Below the pieces are notes generated by a model. The model saw only the letters and a program-made list of their open reading frames with translations. It was not told the DNA's origin and did not search any database. 64,000 nt of DNA from an uncultured Clostridia bacterium. GTDB lineage: Bacteria; Bacillota; Clostridia; Christensenellales; Borkfalkiaceae. A program made the position numbers and the translations under genes. Positions 36,487-44,869 of this stretch are shown piece by piece. The stretch lies in NCBI GenBank assembly GCA_944338165.1, contig CALVLN010000001.1:248001-312000 (forward strand), in the 5' to 3' direction. Each line of letters opens with the position of its first letter. Within the stretch, counting starts at the first letter, position 1.

Positions 36487-36532
36487 TAAAGAAATTTGAG
36501 AGTGGCGAACCACTCTCAATCTCAATTTCTTC
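36487..36532 (-). promoter_or_regulatory. Leader hairpin upstream of rimP
   Basis: In the 5' leader of the rimP operon, the arms TTGAGAGTGG and CCACTCTCAA pair around a TTCG-type loop. A second, outer pairing (AAGAAAT with ATTTCTT) extends it. It ends about 8 bases before the ribosome-binding site and has no T-run, so it is not a classical terminator. Confidence 0.7.
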
Positions 36533-36546
36533 GATTAAGCATATAA

Positions 36547-36575
36547 AGTATATCATGTTCTCCGCCGTTTTGCAA
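36547..36575 (-). promoter_or_regulatory. Sigma-A promoter of the rimP-nusA-infB operon
   Basis: On the minus strand TTGCAA (36570-36575), 17 bases, TATACT (36547-36552). The start of transcription should be near 36540. Confidence 0.8.
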
Positions 36576-36581
36576 GCATTT

Positions 36582-38099
36582 TCAGGCATCGGGCAGACAT
36601 TTTTTCTCTTTTATCAGCTCGATGAAGATCTTTGCCGTGACAAACGCGTCGTCATAGGCGCGGTGATGGCGGAAGGTGAACCCGTAATGATCGGCGACCG
36701 TATTCAGCTTGTAATTGGAAAGGCGCAGGAGTTCCTGCGCGAGGGTGCAGGTATCGTACGTCTTGTTTTCAAACAGATACCCTTCCTTCTCGCCGTAATA
36801 GCGGATGAACTTATAGTCGAACTGCACGTTGTGCCCCACGAGCGCGCAGCCGTCGCAGAACTTGAAAAAGTCCGCCATGACGTCCCCGACTTCCGGCGCG
36901 CCGACGAGCATCTCGTCCTCGATGCCCGTGATGGAAACGATCTCCTGGCTGAGACGCACGGGACAGGCGACGAAGGTGGAAAACTTTTCGCAGATGCTGC
37001 CGCCGCGGATGCGCACGGCGCCCACTTCGATGATGTGGTCCATCGCGCCCGTCGCCGGCGAGTTGTTGAGGCCCGTCGTTTCCAGGTCGAACACCACGAA
37101 TTCCCCGCGCGTGAGCGCCTCGGGCAGAGGTTCCTCGCCGAACAGCATGCCCTGCCGATAATCGAAGGCAGGCTCCGGAAACACCTTTTTGTAGGCGGCG
37201 GGCACGGGGCGGGACGGGCGCTTTTCAAATACATACCCCTCCTCCGGCGCGCCGCGGTCGATCGCCTTGACGCGGAAAGAAAGCCCGCCGTTGAACGTCT
37301 CGTTATCGCCCGTGAGGCACAGCATGTCGCCCGCCTTCAGGGCGCGCACCTTGTCGAGCGTCGCCTTTTTGCTGAAATAGTTGGCGCGCAGCACGCCGCT
37401 GCCGTCGGCAAGGACAAGCGAAAAAAACGGCTTGCCCCGCGCGGTCTGCTTTTCCTGGATGTGGCTGAGCTGCCCGCAGATGGTAACGCCCTGCGCTTCC
37501 CCCGTAAGATCGGCGATGTAAACGGCATTCTTCGGCTTGGCGCCGTCGATGGGAACGTATCCCGTCACCGGGAAAAAGCGAGGCGCGGGCGCCTCCTCCT
37601 GAGGCGGAAGCTCCTCCCGCTCGATCTCGGCCTGCCGGCGCGCCACCACGCGCACGTTGCCGAACCACGTCCCGCAATACAGACGCTGCAGCTCGGCGCT
37701 GAGCGAATCGAGGATCTCCCCCGAGGCGAAACGCGGCCGTTCCGAGGCTCCGACGTCGAGAAAAAACCGCCCGCCCGTTCGGTCGCAGACGGCCTCGATA
37801 TCCCCCGGCGTGAGGAATGCCGCCGCCGCGGGAAAATGCGTCTTCAAAAACGAGGCGATCGCGCCGCGCACTTCCGCCGCGTCCGGAACGTGTTTTTCGA
37901 TGCGCACGTCGGCGCGGAAGCCCTGCGGCGCATATTTCTGCGCCACGGCAGCCGCATGCGACTTATCCTCGTCCGAATAGGTCACGTCGGTGCGCATACA
38001 GAACGTCGCCGTCGTCCCCGAGACGACGATGCCGGAAAGGACGGCCCGCAGCAGCCCCGGGGCCGTGCGGATCTCTTGTAAAAACGCGTCAAGTTTCAT
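36582..38099 (-). CDS. PolC-like protein with N-terminal, OB and DEDDh exonuclease domains only
   Basis: A 505-residue protein in the exact position of polC, between ispG and rimP. Residues about 1-165 resemble the PolC N-terminal region, and about 180-290 form an OB-fold with GYVPIDGAKPKNAVYIADL and GVTICGQLSHIQE. Residues 331-505 are a DEDDh proofreading exonuclease with FDLETTG, HNVQFD and HHRAYDD. The PHP domain and the whole polymerase part are absent, and the gene ends cleanly with a stop codon. The ATG at 38099 overlaps ispG by 11 bases. It may be an exonuclease derived from polC; the function is inferred. Confidence 0.85.
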   Translation of the reverse strand: MKLDAFLQEIRTAPGLLRAVLSGIVVSGTTATFCMRTDVTYSDEDKSHAAAVAQKYAPQGFRADVRIEKHVPDAAEVRGAIASFLKTHFPAAAAFLTPGDIEAVCDRTGGRFFLDVGASERPRFASGEILDSLSAELQRLYCGTWFGNVRVVARRQAEIEREELPPQEEAPAPRFFPVTGYVPIDGAKPKNAVYIADLTGEAQGVTICGQLSHIQEKQTARGKPFFSLVLADGSGVLRANYFSKKATLDKVRALKAGDMLCLTGDNETFNGGLSFRVKAIDRGAPEEGYVFEKRPSRPVPAAYKKVFPEPAFDYRQGMLFGEEPLPEALTRGEFVVFDLETTGLNNSPATGAMDHIIEVGAVRIRGGSICEKFSTFVACPVRLSQEIVSITGIEDEMLVGAPEVGDVMADFFKFCDGCALVGHNVQFDYKFIRYYGEKEGYLFENKTYDTCTLAQELLRLSNYKLNTVADHYGFTFRHHRAYDDAFVTAKIFIELIKEKKCLPDA

Positions 38100-39135
38100 T
38101 GAGGATCTTCTCCAACCGCTGAAAAAACACCCGCTCCGCATCCGCCGCGTCCACGCGCTCGTTCGCCGCGCCGCGCTGCAGGATGACGCAGTATTCGTTG
38201 CCCCCCGCGATGCCGAGGTCGCAGTCTCTTGCCTCCCCCGGGCCGTTGACCACGCACCCCATGACCGCGATCTTCAGCTTTTTTCTGATGCCGCGCACGC
38301 GCTTGGAAACGCGCGCGGCAAGCCCCGCCGCATCGTACATGCACCGCCCGCACGTCGGGCAGGATACGACGTCGACGTAATCTTCCTCCAGCCCGCAGGC
38401 GCGAAGGATGTTGTGCCCGGCAATGACCTCCTCCACCGGGTCTTCCGTGAGGGAAACGCGGATGGTATCGCCGATGCCGCGCAGCAGCAGCGCGCCGATG
38501 CCGATATCGCTCTTGCAGAGCCCCATCTCCCGCGTGCCGGCTTCCGTGACCCCGACATGGATGGGGTATCCCGTTTTGGACGCGAGCATGGTATAGGCCT
38601 CGACGGTGAGCGGAACGGAGGAAGCCTTGACGGAAATAACGATATCTTCCACGCCGTGCCGTTCAAACACGGCGACGCGGGAAAGCGCGCTTTCCACCAG
38701 CGCCTTCGCGCTTCTGCCGTATTTTTGCAGAAACTGCGGCTCGATGCTGCCCGTGTTCGACCCCACGCGCACGGGGATCTTGTGCGCCTTCAGGCAATCC
38801 GCCACCCGCGCGATCTCCGCTTCCTGCCCGATGTTGCCCGGATTGACGCGGATCTTGTCCGCCCCCGCCTCCGCGGCAAGCACGGCGAGGCGGGCGCTGA
38901 AATGGATGTCAGCGACCACGGGCACGTGCACGCGCGCCCTGACCTCGCGGATGGCGCGCGCATCTGCCTCGTCAAGGCAGGCGACGCGCACGATATCGCA
39001 CCCCGCTTCTTCGAGGCGTAAAATTTGAGCGACGCATGCATCCGCGTCGCTCGTTTTAACCGTCGTCATGCTCTGTACGGCAACGCGGTTGCCGCCGCCG
39101 AGAAGGACGTTCCCGACCCGAACGGTCTGTCTCAT
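38089..39135 (-). CDS. ispG: 4-hydroxy-3-methylbut-2-enyl-diphosphate synthase (flavodoxin/ferredoxin)
   Basis: A 348-residue GcpE/IspG enzyme of the MEP isoprenoid pathway, with an iron-sulfur cluster. The cluster cysteines lie in SCPTCGRC and in MGCVVNGPGEA. The TIM-barrel part has VQSMTTVKTSD, ADIHFSARLA and RVNPGNIG. I prefer ATG 39135, preceded by GAGGTGGGG, to the GTG at 39147. It sits between nrdR and the polC-like gene. Confidence 0.95.
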   Translation of the reverse strand: MRQTVRVGNVLLGGGNRVAVQSMTTVKTSDADACVAQILRLEEAGCDIVRVACLDEADARAIREVRARVHVPVVADIHFSARLAVLAAEAGADKIRVNPGNIGQEAEIARVADCLKAHKIPVRVGSNTGSIEPQFLQKYGRSAKALVESALSRVAVFERHGVEDIVISVKASSVPLTVEAYTMLASKTGYPIHVGVTEAGTREMGLCKSDIGIGALLLRGIGDTIRVSLTEDPVEEVIAGHNILRACGLEEDYVDVVSCPTCGRCMYDAAGLAARVSKRVRGIRKKLKIAVMGCVVNGPGEARDCDLGIAGGNEYCVILQRGAANERVDAADAERVFFQRLEKILNET

Positions 39136-39148
39136 TTTCTGCCCCACC

Positions 39149-39604
39149 TCATTTCTTTTCCATCATGCGCTGCAATTCCGCCATGAAGGACGGGATATCC
39201 GTAAAGGAACGATAGACGGACGCATACCGCACGTAGGCGACCTCGTCGAGTTGCTTTAAGCCCTCCATGACCATCTCGCCGATCTGCTTGGAGGTGACCT
39301 CCTGTTCCATGGAATTATAAATGCGCTTGGTGATGTCCTCGACGAGCGCATCGATCTTCTCGATGGGAATGGGGCGTTTTTCTGCCGCCTTGATGATGCC
39401 CCGTTTGATCTTTCCGCTGTCGAATGCCTGGCGGTTCCCGTCCGATTTGATGACGAGGACGGGCGTCATCTCAATGGTCTCGTACGTCGTGAAGCGCTTG
39501 CCGCACCCCATGCACTCCCTGCGGCGGCGGATCGTCCTGTCGTCGTCCGCCGAGCGGGAATCGATGACCTTGCTCTCCGTGCAGCCGCAATACAAACAAC
39601 GCAT
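39149..39604 (-). CDS. nrdR: Transcriptional repressor NrdR
   Basis: A 151-residue NrdR with an N-terminal zinc ribbon (CLYCG and CMGCGKRF) and an ATP-cone domain (about residues 49-139) that senses ATP and dATP. It normally represses ribonucleotide reductase genes; no such genes are in this window. The start has GGGAGGA upstream. It is the first gene of the nrdR-ispG-polC-like unit. Confidence 0.96.
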   Translation of the reverse strand: MRCLYCGCTESKVIDSRSADDDRTIRRRRECMGCGKRFTTYETIEMTPVLVIKSDGNRQAFDSGKIKRGIIKAAEKRPIPIEKIDALVEDITKRIYNSMEQEVTSKQIGEMVMEGLKQLDEVAYVRYASVYRSFTDIPSFMAELQRMMEKK

Positions 39605-39642
39605 CCCCGTGTCCTCCCTATGTTTACTCTCTTACGATCGTT

Positions 39643-39671
39643 ATTATACCACATAACGCCGCATTTGTAAA
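39643..39671 (-). promoter_or_regulatory. Sigma-A promoter of nrdR-ispG
   Basis: Minus strand TTTACA (39666-39671), 17 bases, TATAAT (39643-39648), about 38 bases before nrdR. Confidence 0.85.
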
Positions 39672-39706
39672 GGATTTGCCCGCGATTGTCCGTGCGCGGC
39701 GGCAAA

Positions 39707-39730
39707 ATCGGCGCCCTTTCGGGCGCCGAT
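39707..39730 (-). terminator. Terminator after the YitT gene
   Basis: A perfect 10-bp stem ATCGGCGCCC/GGGCGCCGAT with a 4-base loop, followed on the minus strand by TTTTGCC. The T-run is short. Confidence 0.7.
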
Positions 39731-39736
39731 GTCCGT

Positions 39737-40717
39737 CTATTCTGTTTTTTCGCCCTGCTGCGGGGCCTCCCCTTCTTCGGGAAGCGCGACCTCCTGCAAA
39801 TCCTCCGTCCCCCGCCGTTCGGGCGGGAGCACGACGCGCTCGGTGGTATAGCCGCGCCCGCGCACCTCGCTGACCACGCTGATGGTAAGGAAGGCGTTGG
39901 GGTCGATCTTCTGGATCTCATTCTTGACCTTGACGAGGTTGCGGGTGCTGACGACGGTGAGCAGCATGTGGCATTTTTCCTGCAAAAAGCCCGTCTGACC
40001 ATAGAGCACGGTGACGCCGAGCACCTGGGAAAGAAGCATCTCACGGATCTCCCGCCAGCGCTCGCTGACGATCTTGACCTGGAACTTGCGCAGGCCGATG
40101 GGCGTGATGACGTCCACGACGAACGCCTGGATGAGCGCCATGATGATGCCATAGAGGGCAAAGGAGAGCCCGCCCGTGGCGATCTGCATGGCGATGATGA
40201 TGAGGTCGAGCGACCACAGGGAGACGGATACGGGCACCCCGAAGAACTTGTTGAAAATGAGGGCGGGGATGTCAGTGCCGCCCGTCGAGGCGCCCTGCCT
40301 GACGACGATGCCGATGCCCAGCCCGAGAAGAAGCCCGCCGCAGACGGTGGAGAGCATCACGTCGTCCCCCGTGAGCGTAGCGCTGCCGAGAACGGCCTCG
40401 TGCACGAATTCGCCGAGAGCAAGGAATGCGGGATACAGCACGGTGCCGAGCAGCGTGGAAAAGGCAAACTTCTTGCCGAGGAGCAGCGCGCCGATGAGGA
40501 ACAGCACCGCGTTGAGCGCAAAGACGATGAGAGATACCGCCGAGCCCTCGATGAATTGCTCGATGAAGATGCCGAGGCCCGTCGTGCCGCCGACGATGAG
40601 CCCGTCCGGCAAGACGAAGAACGCCGCCGCAAACGCCGTAATAAAATTGCCGACGACGACGAGCGCAAAATATTCCGCAAGTTTGAACGCTTTTTTTCTG
40701 TTGATCGTGACCGCCAT
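39737..40717 (-). CDS. YitT-family membrane protein (DUF161-DUF2179)
   Basis: A 326-residue protein with five or six N-terminal membrane segments (about residues 10-200, with LPDGLIVGGTTGLGI and GASTGGTDIPA). A C-terminal soluble domain follows (DUF2179, about 215-300). It belongs to the widespread YitT family of Bacillota, whose transport function is unknown. The C-terminal tail is acidic and Pro/Glu-rich. The start at 40717 is preceded by GGAAGGAAGG; the longer frame is an artefact. Confidence 0.9.
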   Translation of the reverse strand: MAVTINRKKAFKLAEYFALVVVGNFITAFAAAFFVLPDGLIVGGTTGLGIFIEQFIEGSAVSLIVFALNAVLFLIGALLLGKKFAFSTLLGTVLYPAFLALGEFVHEAVLGSATLTGDDVMLSTVCGGLLLGLGIGIVVRQGASTGGTDIPALIFNKFFGVPVSVSLWSLDLIIIAMQIATGGLSFALYGIIMALIQAFVVDVITPIGLRKFQVKIVSERWREIREMLLSQVLGVTVLYGQTGFLQEKCHMLLTVVSTRNLVKVKNEIQKIDPNAFLTISVVSEVRGRGYTTERVVLPPERRGTEDLQEVALPEEGEAPQQGEKTE

Positions 40718-40770
40718 ATCCTTCCTTCCGCGGCGCGCGCCGCGATCTTGCTTCTGCCGATTCCCGGAAC

Positions 40771-40799
40771 AGTATAGCATAAGCCGAAAAAAGAGGCAA
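40771..40799 (-). promoter_or_regulatory. Sigma-A promoter of the YitT gene
   Basis: Minus strand TTGCCT (40794-40799), 17 bases, TATACT (40771-40776). Confidence 0.75.
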
Positions 40800-40837
40800 A
40801 CATTTTCACTTTTTTCTGCGGCGCAGCCCGTCCGCAC

Positions 40838-40869
40838 AAAAAAAGTGCCGCGGGGATGAGCCGCGGCAC
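40838..40869 (-). terminator. Strong terminator after the surface-protein gene
   Basis: On the minus strand GTGCCGCGG and CCGCGGCAC form the stem, followed by a run of seven T. It lies 14 bases beyond the stop codon at 40883. Confidence 0.93.
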
Positions 40870-40882
40870 GCTGCTGCTTTGC

Positions 40883-43006
40883 TTATTCCTTCTTGCCGCC
40901 CTTCTTCTTTTCGGGCGCTTCCACCGGCTTCTCGGCAGGTTTTACCAGCCAGAGCACGATGATGGCGACAAGGAGCACCGCCGCAACGGAGAAGAGAATG
41001 ACGGAAACGATGTTGTTCTGCAGCCATTCCGTTTCCCCTTCGATGACGTCGACGGGGTTGCGCACTTCGATGACCTGATATGCCGTCACCTTATCCTGCC
41101 AGAACACCGCATCGGTCACTTCCACTTCCACGAAGTAGAAGCCCGCCTGCTGGGGACGGAAGGAAAGCGACGTGGGACGCCACTCGTAATCGTTGTCGGT
41201 ATCCGCCCAGGCGGCATCGTCTTCCGTGATGTCGGAATCGTATTCCTCGATCTCGACGAGGTACTTTTTGTCGATCTGCTTGGGATCTTTTACCATGCTC
41301 GAATAGGTAGGCATGGCGTTCCCGTCCGCCACATAGGCATCCTGATCGAAGTAGTAGAGCTTATAGCTTGCCTGGTATCCCTGCAGCGCGATGATCTCGA
41401 AATCGGACACGTTGTAGATGCTGTCGAGATAGCCGATGGTCTGCTCTTCGGGATCCTCGATGACGGCGCCCGTGCTTTCGGCAAAGAAGTTGAACTGCGG
41501 GATGGCGTCGATCTCCCAGACGTTGGAGGAGGTCACGGAGACCCACTGCCCGTCCTCATACACCTTCATGGGGTTGCCGAGCTTGTCCGTCGCGGTGACG
41601 CGGAAGGAATACTCGCCTTCTTCGTCGATCTCAAACCGGAGCGCGTTGTAAGAAAGCGCCGTCACGGAATCGGAGGAAGAAGAGGACTGATTCTTGAAAT
41701 AGATGTTGAATTTGAGGTTGCGGTAATCCGTCTGATCGTCGGAGATCAGCCCGCGCAGGGAGGGCAGGTAGAAATAAGCGCCTTCGCCCGCATTGAGCGT
41801 CTTGCCGATCTCGTCCACCTGGGCCTGATAGTCAAGGTAAGCTTCGTTGGTCTCGTCCAGCGTGGTCGTCTTTGAATCGTCGTCCGACGTGACGCAGCTG
41901 AATTCGGGGCCGTTCCCGTCGCGCATGACGGGGATATAATAGACGCCGTCTTTTTCCACCGCGTTCGGGCAATACCAGGCGAGGTAAACGTATTCATCCT
42001 CCTCCGTGCCCGTGAGCGTGCGGTCATCCGTCAGCTTGAAGCGGATGGACACAAATTCCTCTTCGCTGTTTTCCGACTGCGGCAGGAAATAGGTAGACGT
42101 GGTGAGCGATTTATATTCGGGTTCTTCCTCCCCTTCTTCCGCCTCGGCGCCGTACATCAGATATTCTCTGTTCACCGTGACCGTCTCGTCGATCACGTCG
42201 ACTTCCTGATAGGAAAGGCTGAACTTATAGCCGAGCGCGAACGAACGGACGCCCTCGTTGACGACGAGCACGGGCGACGCGGAATCGACGACCATGCCGT
42301 CCTCAAGCAAAAAGGTCTGCCCGTTGAGCGACTTCATGAGCACGATCTGCTCGTCCCCGTCTGCCGTCTCTGCCCGGAAGGAGAGCGGGATGCGGGGCGT
42401 ATCGCTTGCAGAAGACAGGTATTCCATGAAATACCCGCCGATATTGGTGAAGGTGCCGACTTCCGTGCCGTTCACCGCCACGCCGAACGCGCCGTTTTCA
42501 TCGGACGTGAAGGAGACGGTGACGTCGCCGGAAAGGTCGACCGCGCCGTATGCAACGGGATCGTCCGCCCCGTTTTGAACGGCTGCCGTCACTTCGCCTT
42601 CCTTGGCGGTGAAGATGAGGGCGTTGGTCGTCTTTTCGTCCTTGGTGATGTTCTCCTGTGCGCTCTCGAAGCTGAGCGTGAGCGTCTCGAACTTGATCTC
42701 GGGAAGGGAGAACGTGACGGAAAAATACGTCGCTTCGCCCTGCTTTTCATACCACTTCAGGGCGAGATCGTGGCGGTAATTGACGACGCCGCCGTCGGCA
42801 AGGGTAAACTCCACGTAGGAATCCTCCCCCTCTGCGGCCTCGCTTGCGTCAACGGTCGCGCCCGTTCCCGCGGAGAACACCGCGGCGGGACGAAGTTCAG
42901 ACGCCGCCTGCGCCCACGCCGCGGGGCGAAGCGACAGCAGCGCCGCGCCCAGAACGAGGGCAAACAAAACGATCAACGTGAAAATACGAACTTTATACTT
43001 TTTCAT
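40883..43006 (-). CDS. Large secreted, C-terminally membrane-anchored surface protein of unknown function
   Basis: A 707-residue protein with a clear signal peptide (basic MKKYKVR, hydrophobic core, likely cleavage after A-W-A-Q-A). It has a long acidic extracellular part, one membrane segment near residues 665-690 and a Lys-rich cytoplasmic tail (KKKGGKKE). The extracellular part has beta-rich segments; GEYSFRVTATDKLGNP and AGFYFVEVEVTDAVFW look like repeated immunoglobulin-like folds. No catalytic motif or sortase signal is seen. I do not recognise a named family. It is a single-gene unit with its own promoter and terminator, which suggests independent regulation. Confidence 0.8.
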   Translation of the reverse strand: MKKYKVRIFTLIVLFALVLGAALLSLRPAAWAQAASELRPAAVFSAGTGATVDASEAAEGEDSYVEFTLADGGVVNYRHDLALKWYEKQGEATYFSVTFSLPEIKFETLTLSFESAQENITKDEKTTNALIFTAKEGEVTAAVQNGADDPVAYGAVDLSGDVTVSFTSDENGAFGVAVNGTEVGTFTNIGGYFMEYLSSASDTPRIPLSFRAETADGDEQIVLMKSLNGQTFLLEDGMVVDSASPVLVVNEGVRSFALGYKFSLSYQEVDVIDETVTVNREYLMYGAEAEEGEEEPEYKSLTTSTYFLPQSENSEEEFVSIRFKLTDDRTLTGTEEDEYVYLAWYCPNAVEKDGVYYIPVMRDGNGPEFSCVTSDDDSKTTTLDETNEAYLDYQAQVDEIGKTLNAGEGAYFYLPSLRGLISDDQTDYRNLKFNIYFKNQSSSSSDSVTALSYNALRFEIDEEGEYSFRVTATDKLGNPMKVYEDGQWVSVTSSNVWEIDAIPQFNFFAESTGAVIEDPEEQTIGYLDSIYNVSDFEIIALQGYQASYKLYYFDQDAYVADGNAMPTYSSMVKDPKQIDKKYLVEIEEYDSDITEDDAAWADTDNDYEWRPTSLSFRPQQAGFYFVEVEVTDAVFWQDKVTAYQVIEVRNPVDVIEGETEWLQNNIVSVILFSVAAVLLVAIIVLWLVKPAEKPVEAPEKKKGGKKE

Positions 43007-43021
43007 GAAACCTGCTCCGTG

Positions 43022-43041
43022 TCGGGCAGAGCCTGCCCGAT
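43022..43041 (-). promoter_or_regulatory. Leader hairpin of the surface-protein mRNA
   Basis: A perfect stem TCGGGCAG/CTGCCCGA around a 3-4 base loop lies in the short 5' leader between the -10 box and the start codon. Confidence 0.6.
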
Positions 43042-43051
43042 AATCTTTTTC

Positions 43052-43080
43052 ATTTTACACGATATTTCCCGATTCGTCAA
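43052..43080 (-). promoter_or_regulatory. Sigma-A promoter of the surface-protein gene
   Basis: Minus strand TTGACG (43075-43080), 17 bases, TAAAAT (43052-43057). Confidence 0.8.
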
Positions 43081-43155
43081 GCGGTATCACGCGATTCTGC
43101 GCGGGAATTACAAAAAACTATGCGCCGCAGCGCTTTTTTTCGCGGAACGTTCCGT

Positions 43156-43869
43156 TCAGCCGATATCAAACGCAGGCGCGAGGTCAAACAGCGACCAGGG
43201 CGCGCTCTCTTTGGGCGGTTCGCACAAAAAGCGCAGCCGCTCGCCCGTAACGGGATGCGTAAACGCGAGCGAATACGCCCACAGCGCAAGCCTGCCCTTC
43301 TGCGCGCGTTCGCCGCCGTAGCGCATGTCCCCGTAGACGGGATGCGCGATGCCGGCCATCTGCACGCGGATCTGATGGCTCCTGCCCGTATGCAGGCGCA
43401 CTTCGGCGAGGGAGAGCTTGTCCGCCTCGCCCAGCACGCGGTAGTCGAGCGAGGCAAATTTCGCCCCGTCCGCCGCCTGCGTGGTAAGATATACCATATT
43501 ATTGACGGTGTTCTTTTTCAGCCAGCCGGTCAGCGTCCCCTCTCTGGGCGACGGCGTACCGTTGAGCACGGCGAGATAGCGCTTGTCGAAATCGCCCGAT
43601 TTCATCTGTTCGCCCAATCTTCCCGCCGCCTTGCTCGTCCTGGCAAACACCATCACGCCGCCGGTGGGACGGTCGAGCCTGTGCACCAGCCCGACGTAGA
43701 CGTTCCCGGGCTTCTGATACTTTTCTTTCAGATACGCCTTGACGCGGTCGAGGAGATTGTCGTCGCCGCTTTCGTCCGGGCAGGACGCCACGTTCTGCGG
43801 CTTTAACACGACGATGACGTGATTGTCCTCAAACAGCACCGTAAGATTTTCCTGTGTAGATTCACTCAT
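43156..43869 (-). CDS. RluA-family pseudouridine synthase
   Basis: A 237-residue RNA pseudouridine synthase. The catalytic motif HRLDRPTGG is near residue 63. Other family segments are RYLAVLNG and the C-terminal LHTGRSHQIRVQMAGI. There is no S4 domain, so it is the short RluA/RsuC-like form; the target nucleotide is not deducible. The ATG at 43869 overlaps the upstream methyltransferase by 8 bases; a TTG at 43875 is an alternative start closer to the GGAGGA site. Confidence 0.92.
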   Translation of the reverse strand: MSESTQENLTVLFEDNHVIVVLKPQNVASCPDESGDDNLLDRVKAYLKEKYQKPGNVYVGLVHRLDRPTGGVMVFARTSKAAGRLGEQMKSGDFDKRYLAVLNGTPSPREGTLTGWLKKNTVNNMVYLTTQAADGAKFASLDYRVLGEADKLSLAEVRLHTGRSHQIRVQMAGIAHPVYGDMRYGGERAQKGRLALWAYSLAFTHPVTGERLRFLCEPPKESAPWSLFDLAPAFDIG

Positions 43870-44722
43870 TGACAAACATTCCTCCCGCGCCGCAGGGAAG
43901 GCAGATGCCCTCCTCGGTGGGAAGCCCCACTTCGTACGCGTCGATCGTTCCCCGCCTGCCTTTCAGGCACAGGGCGAGAAGGTTGGAAAGCACCGCCGGC
44001 TGCAGGCCCGTGGTATAGCTGTTGATGAGGAAGAAGAGCGGATCGTCCGCGAGCACCTGCGTGCACAGCTGCACGAAGGGATACAGCCCCGTTTCGATCT
44101 TCCACATCTCCCCGTTCGGCCCGCGCCCGTACGAGGGCGGATCCATGATGACCGCATCGTATCTGTTGCCGCGGCGGATCTCGCGGCGGACGAACTTCAT
44201 GCAGTCGTCCACGATATAACGGATCCCGCTGCCGATGCCGGAAAGCCGCGCATTTTCGCCCGCGCGCTCCACCATGCCCTTGGCGGCGTCCACGTGTACG
44301 ACCTCCGCGCCCGCTTTGGCGCAGGCGACCGTCGCCCCGCCCGTATAGGCGAAGAGGTTGAGCACCTTCACGGGGCGGCCCGCCCCGCGGATGAGCTGCG
44401 TCATTCTGTCCCAGTTGGCCGCCTGTTCGGGAAAGAGCCCCGTGTGCTTGAAGCCCATCGGCTTGATCTTGAAGGAAAGATCGCGGTAAGAAACCGTCCA
44501 TTCCTCGGGGATGGGCCTGCGGTATTCCCAATGCCCGCCCCCTTTTTCGCTGCGCAGATAGACGGCATCGACGCGCGGATCGGAAAACAGATCGCGCGAC
44601 GCGCCCCAGATCACCTGCGGATCGGGACGGAGCAGCACGACGTCTTTCCAGCGTTCGAGCTTATAGCCGTCCCCCGTCGCCAGGATCTTATACTCTTCCC
44701 AGTTCTGCGCGAGATGTATCAT
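43862..44722 (-). CDS. Class I SAM-dependent methyltransferase, RlmI/RlmK-like
   Basis: A 286-residue methyltransferase related to the C-terminal domains of 23S rRNA methyltransferases RlmI/RlmK. The N-terminal GDGYKLERW and RPDPQVIWG segments are typical. The SAM loop is VLNLFAYTGGATVAC and motif IV is MDPPSYGRGPNGE. There is no PUA domain. The start ATG at 44722 begins exactly where transcription should start, so the mRNA appears leaderless. The RluA-type gene follows in the same unit; both are probably rRNA-modifying. Confidence 0.88.
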   Translation of the reverse strand: MIHLAQNWEEYKILATGDGYKLERWKDVVLLRPDPQVIWGASRDLFSDPRVDAVYLRSEKGGGHWEYRRPIPEEWTVSYRDLSFKIKPMGFKHTGLFPEQAANWDRMTQLIRGAGRPVKVLNLFAYTGGATVACAKAGAEVVHVDAAKGMVERAGENARLSGIGSGIRYIVDDCMKFVRREIRRGNRYDAVIMDPPSYGRGPNGEMWKIETGLYPFVQLCTQVLADDPLFFLINSYTTGLQPAVLSNLLALCLKGRRGTIDAYEVGLPTEEGICLPCGAGGMFVNE

Positions 44723-44728
44723 AGAAAA

Positions 44729-44757
44729 ATTATAGTAAATTTCCCGCCGTTTGTAAA
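44729..44757 (-). promoter_or_regulatory. Sigma-A promoter placing +1 at the methyltransferase start codon
   Basis: Minus strand TTTACA (44752-44757), 17 bases, TATAAT (44729-44734), then six bases (TTTTCT) to the ATG. Confidence 0.85.
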
Positions 44758-44825
44758 GTAAAAACCGCCGCCCGCAGCAATGTTTTTGCGTTTTCTTTCC
44801 CCGCGGTGACGCCGTTTTGCGCGGA

Positions 44826-44860
44826 AAGATCCCCGCGGGGGAATGCCGCGCGGGGATCTT
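44826..44860 (-). terminator. Hairpin after asnB
   Basis: The arms AAGATCCCCGCG and CGCGGGGATCTT form a 12-bp stem just beyond the asnB stop codon. The T-run after it on the minus strand is weak. Confidence 0.65.
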
Positions 44861-44869
44861 CTGCAGTGG

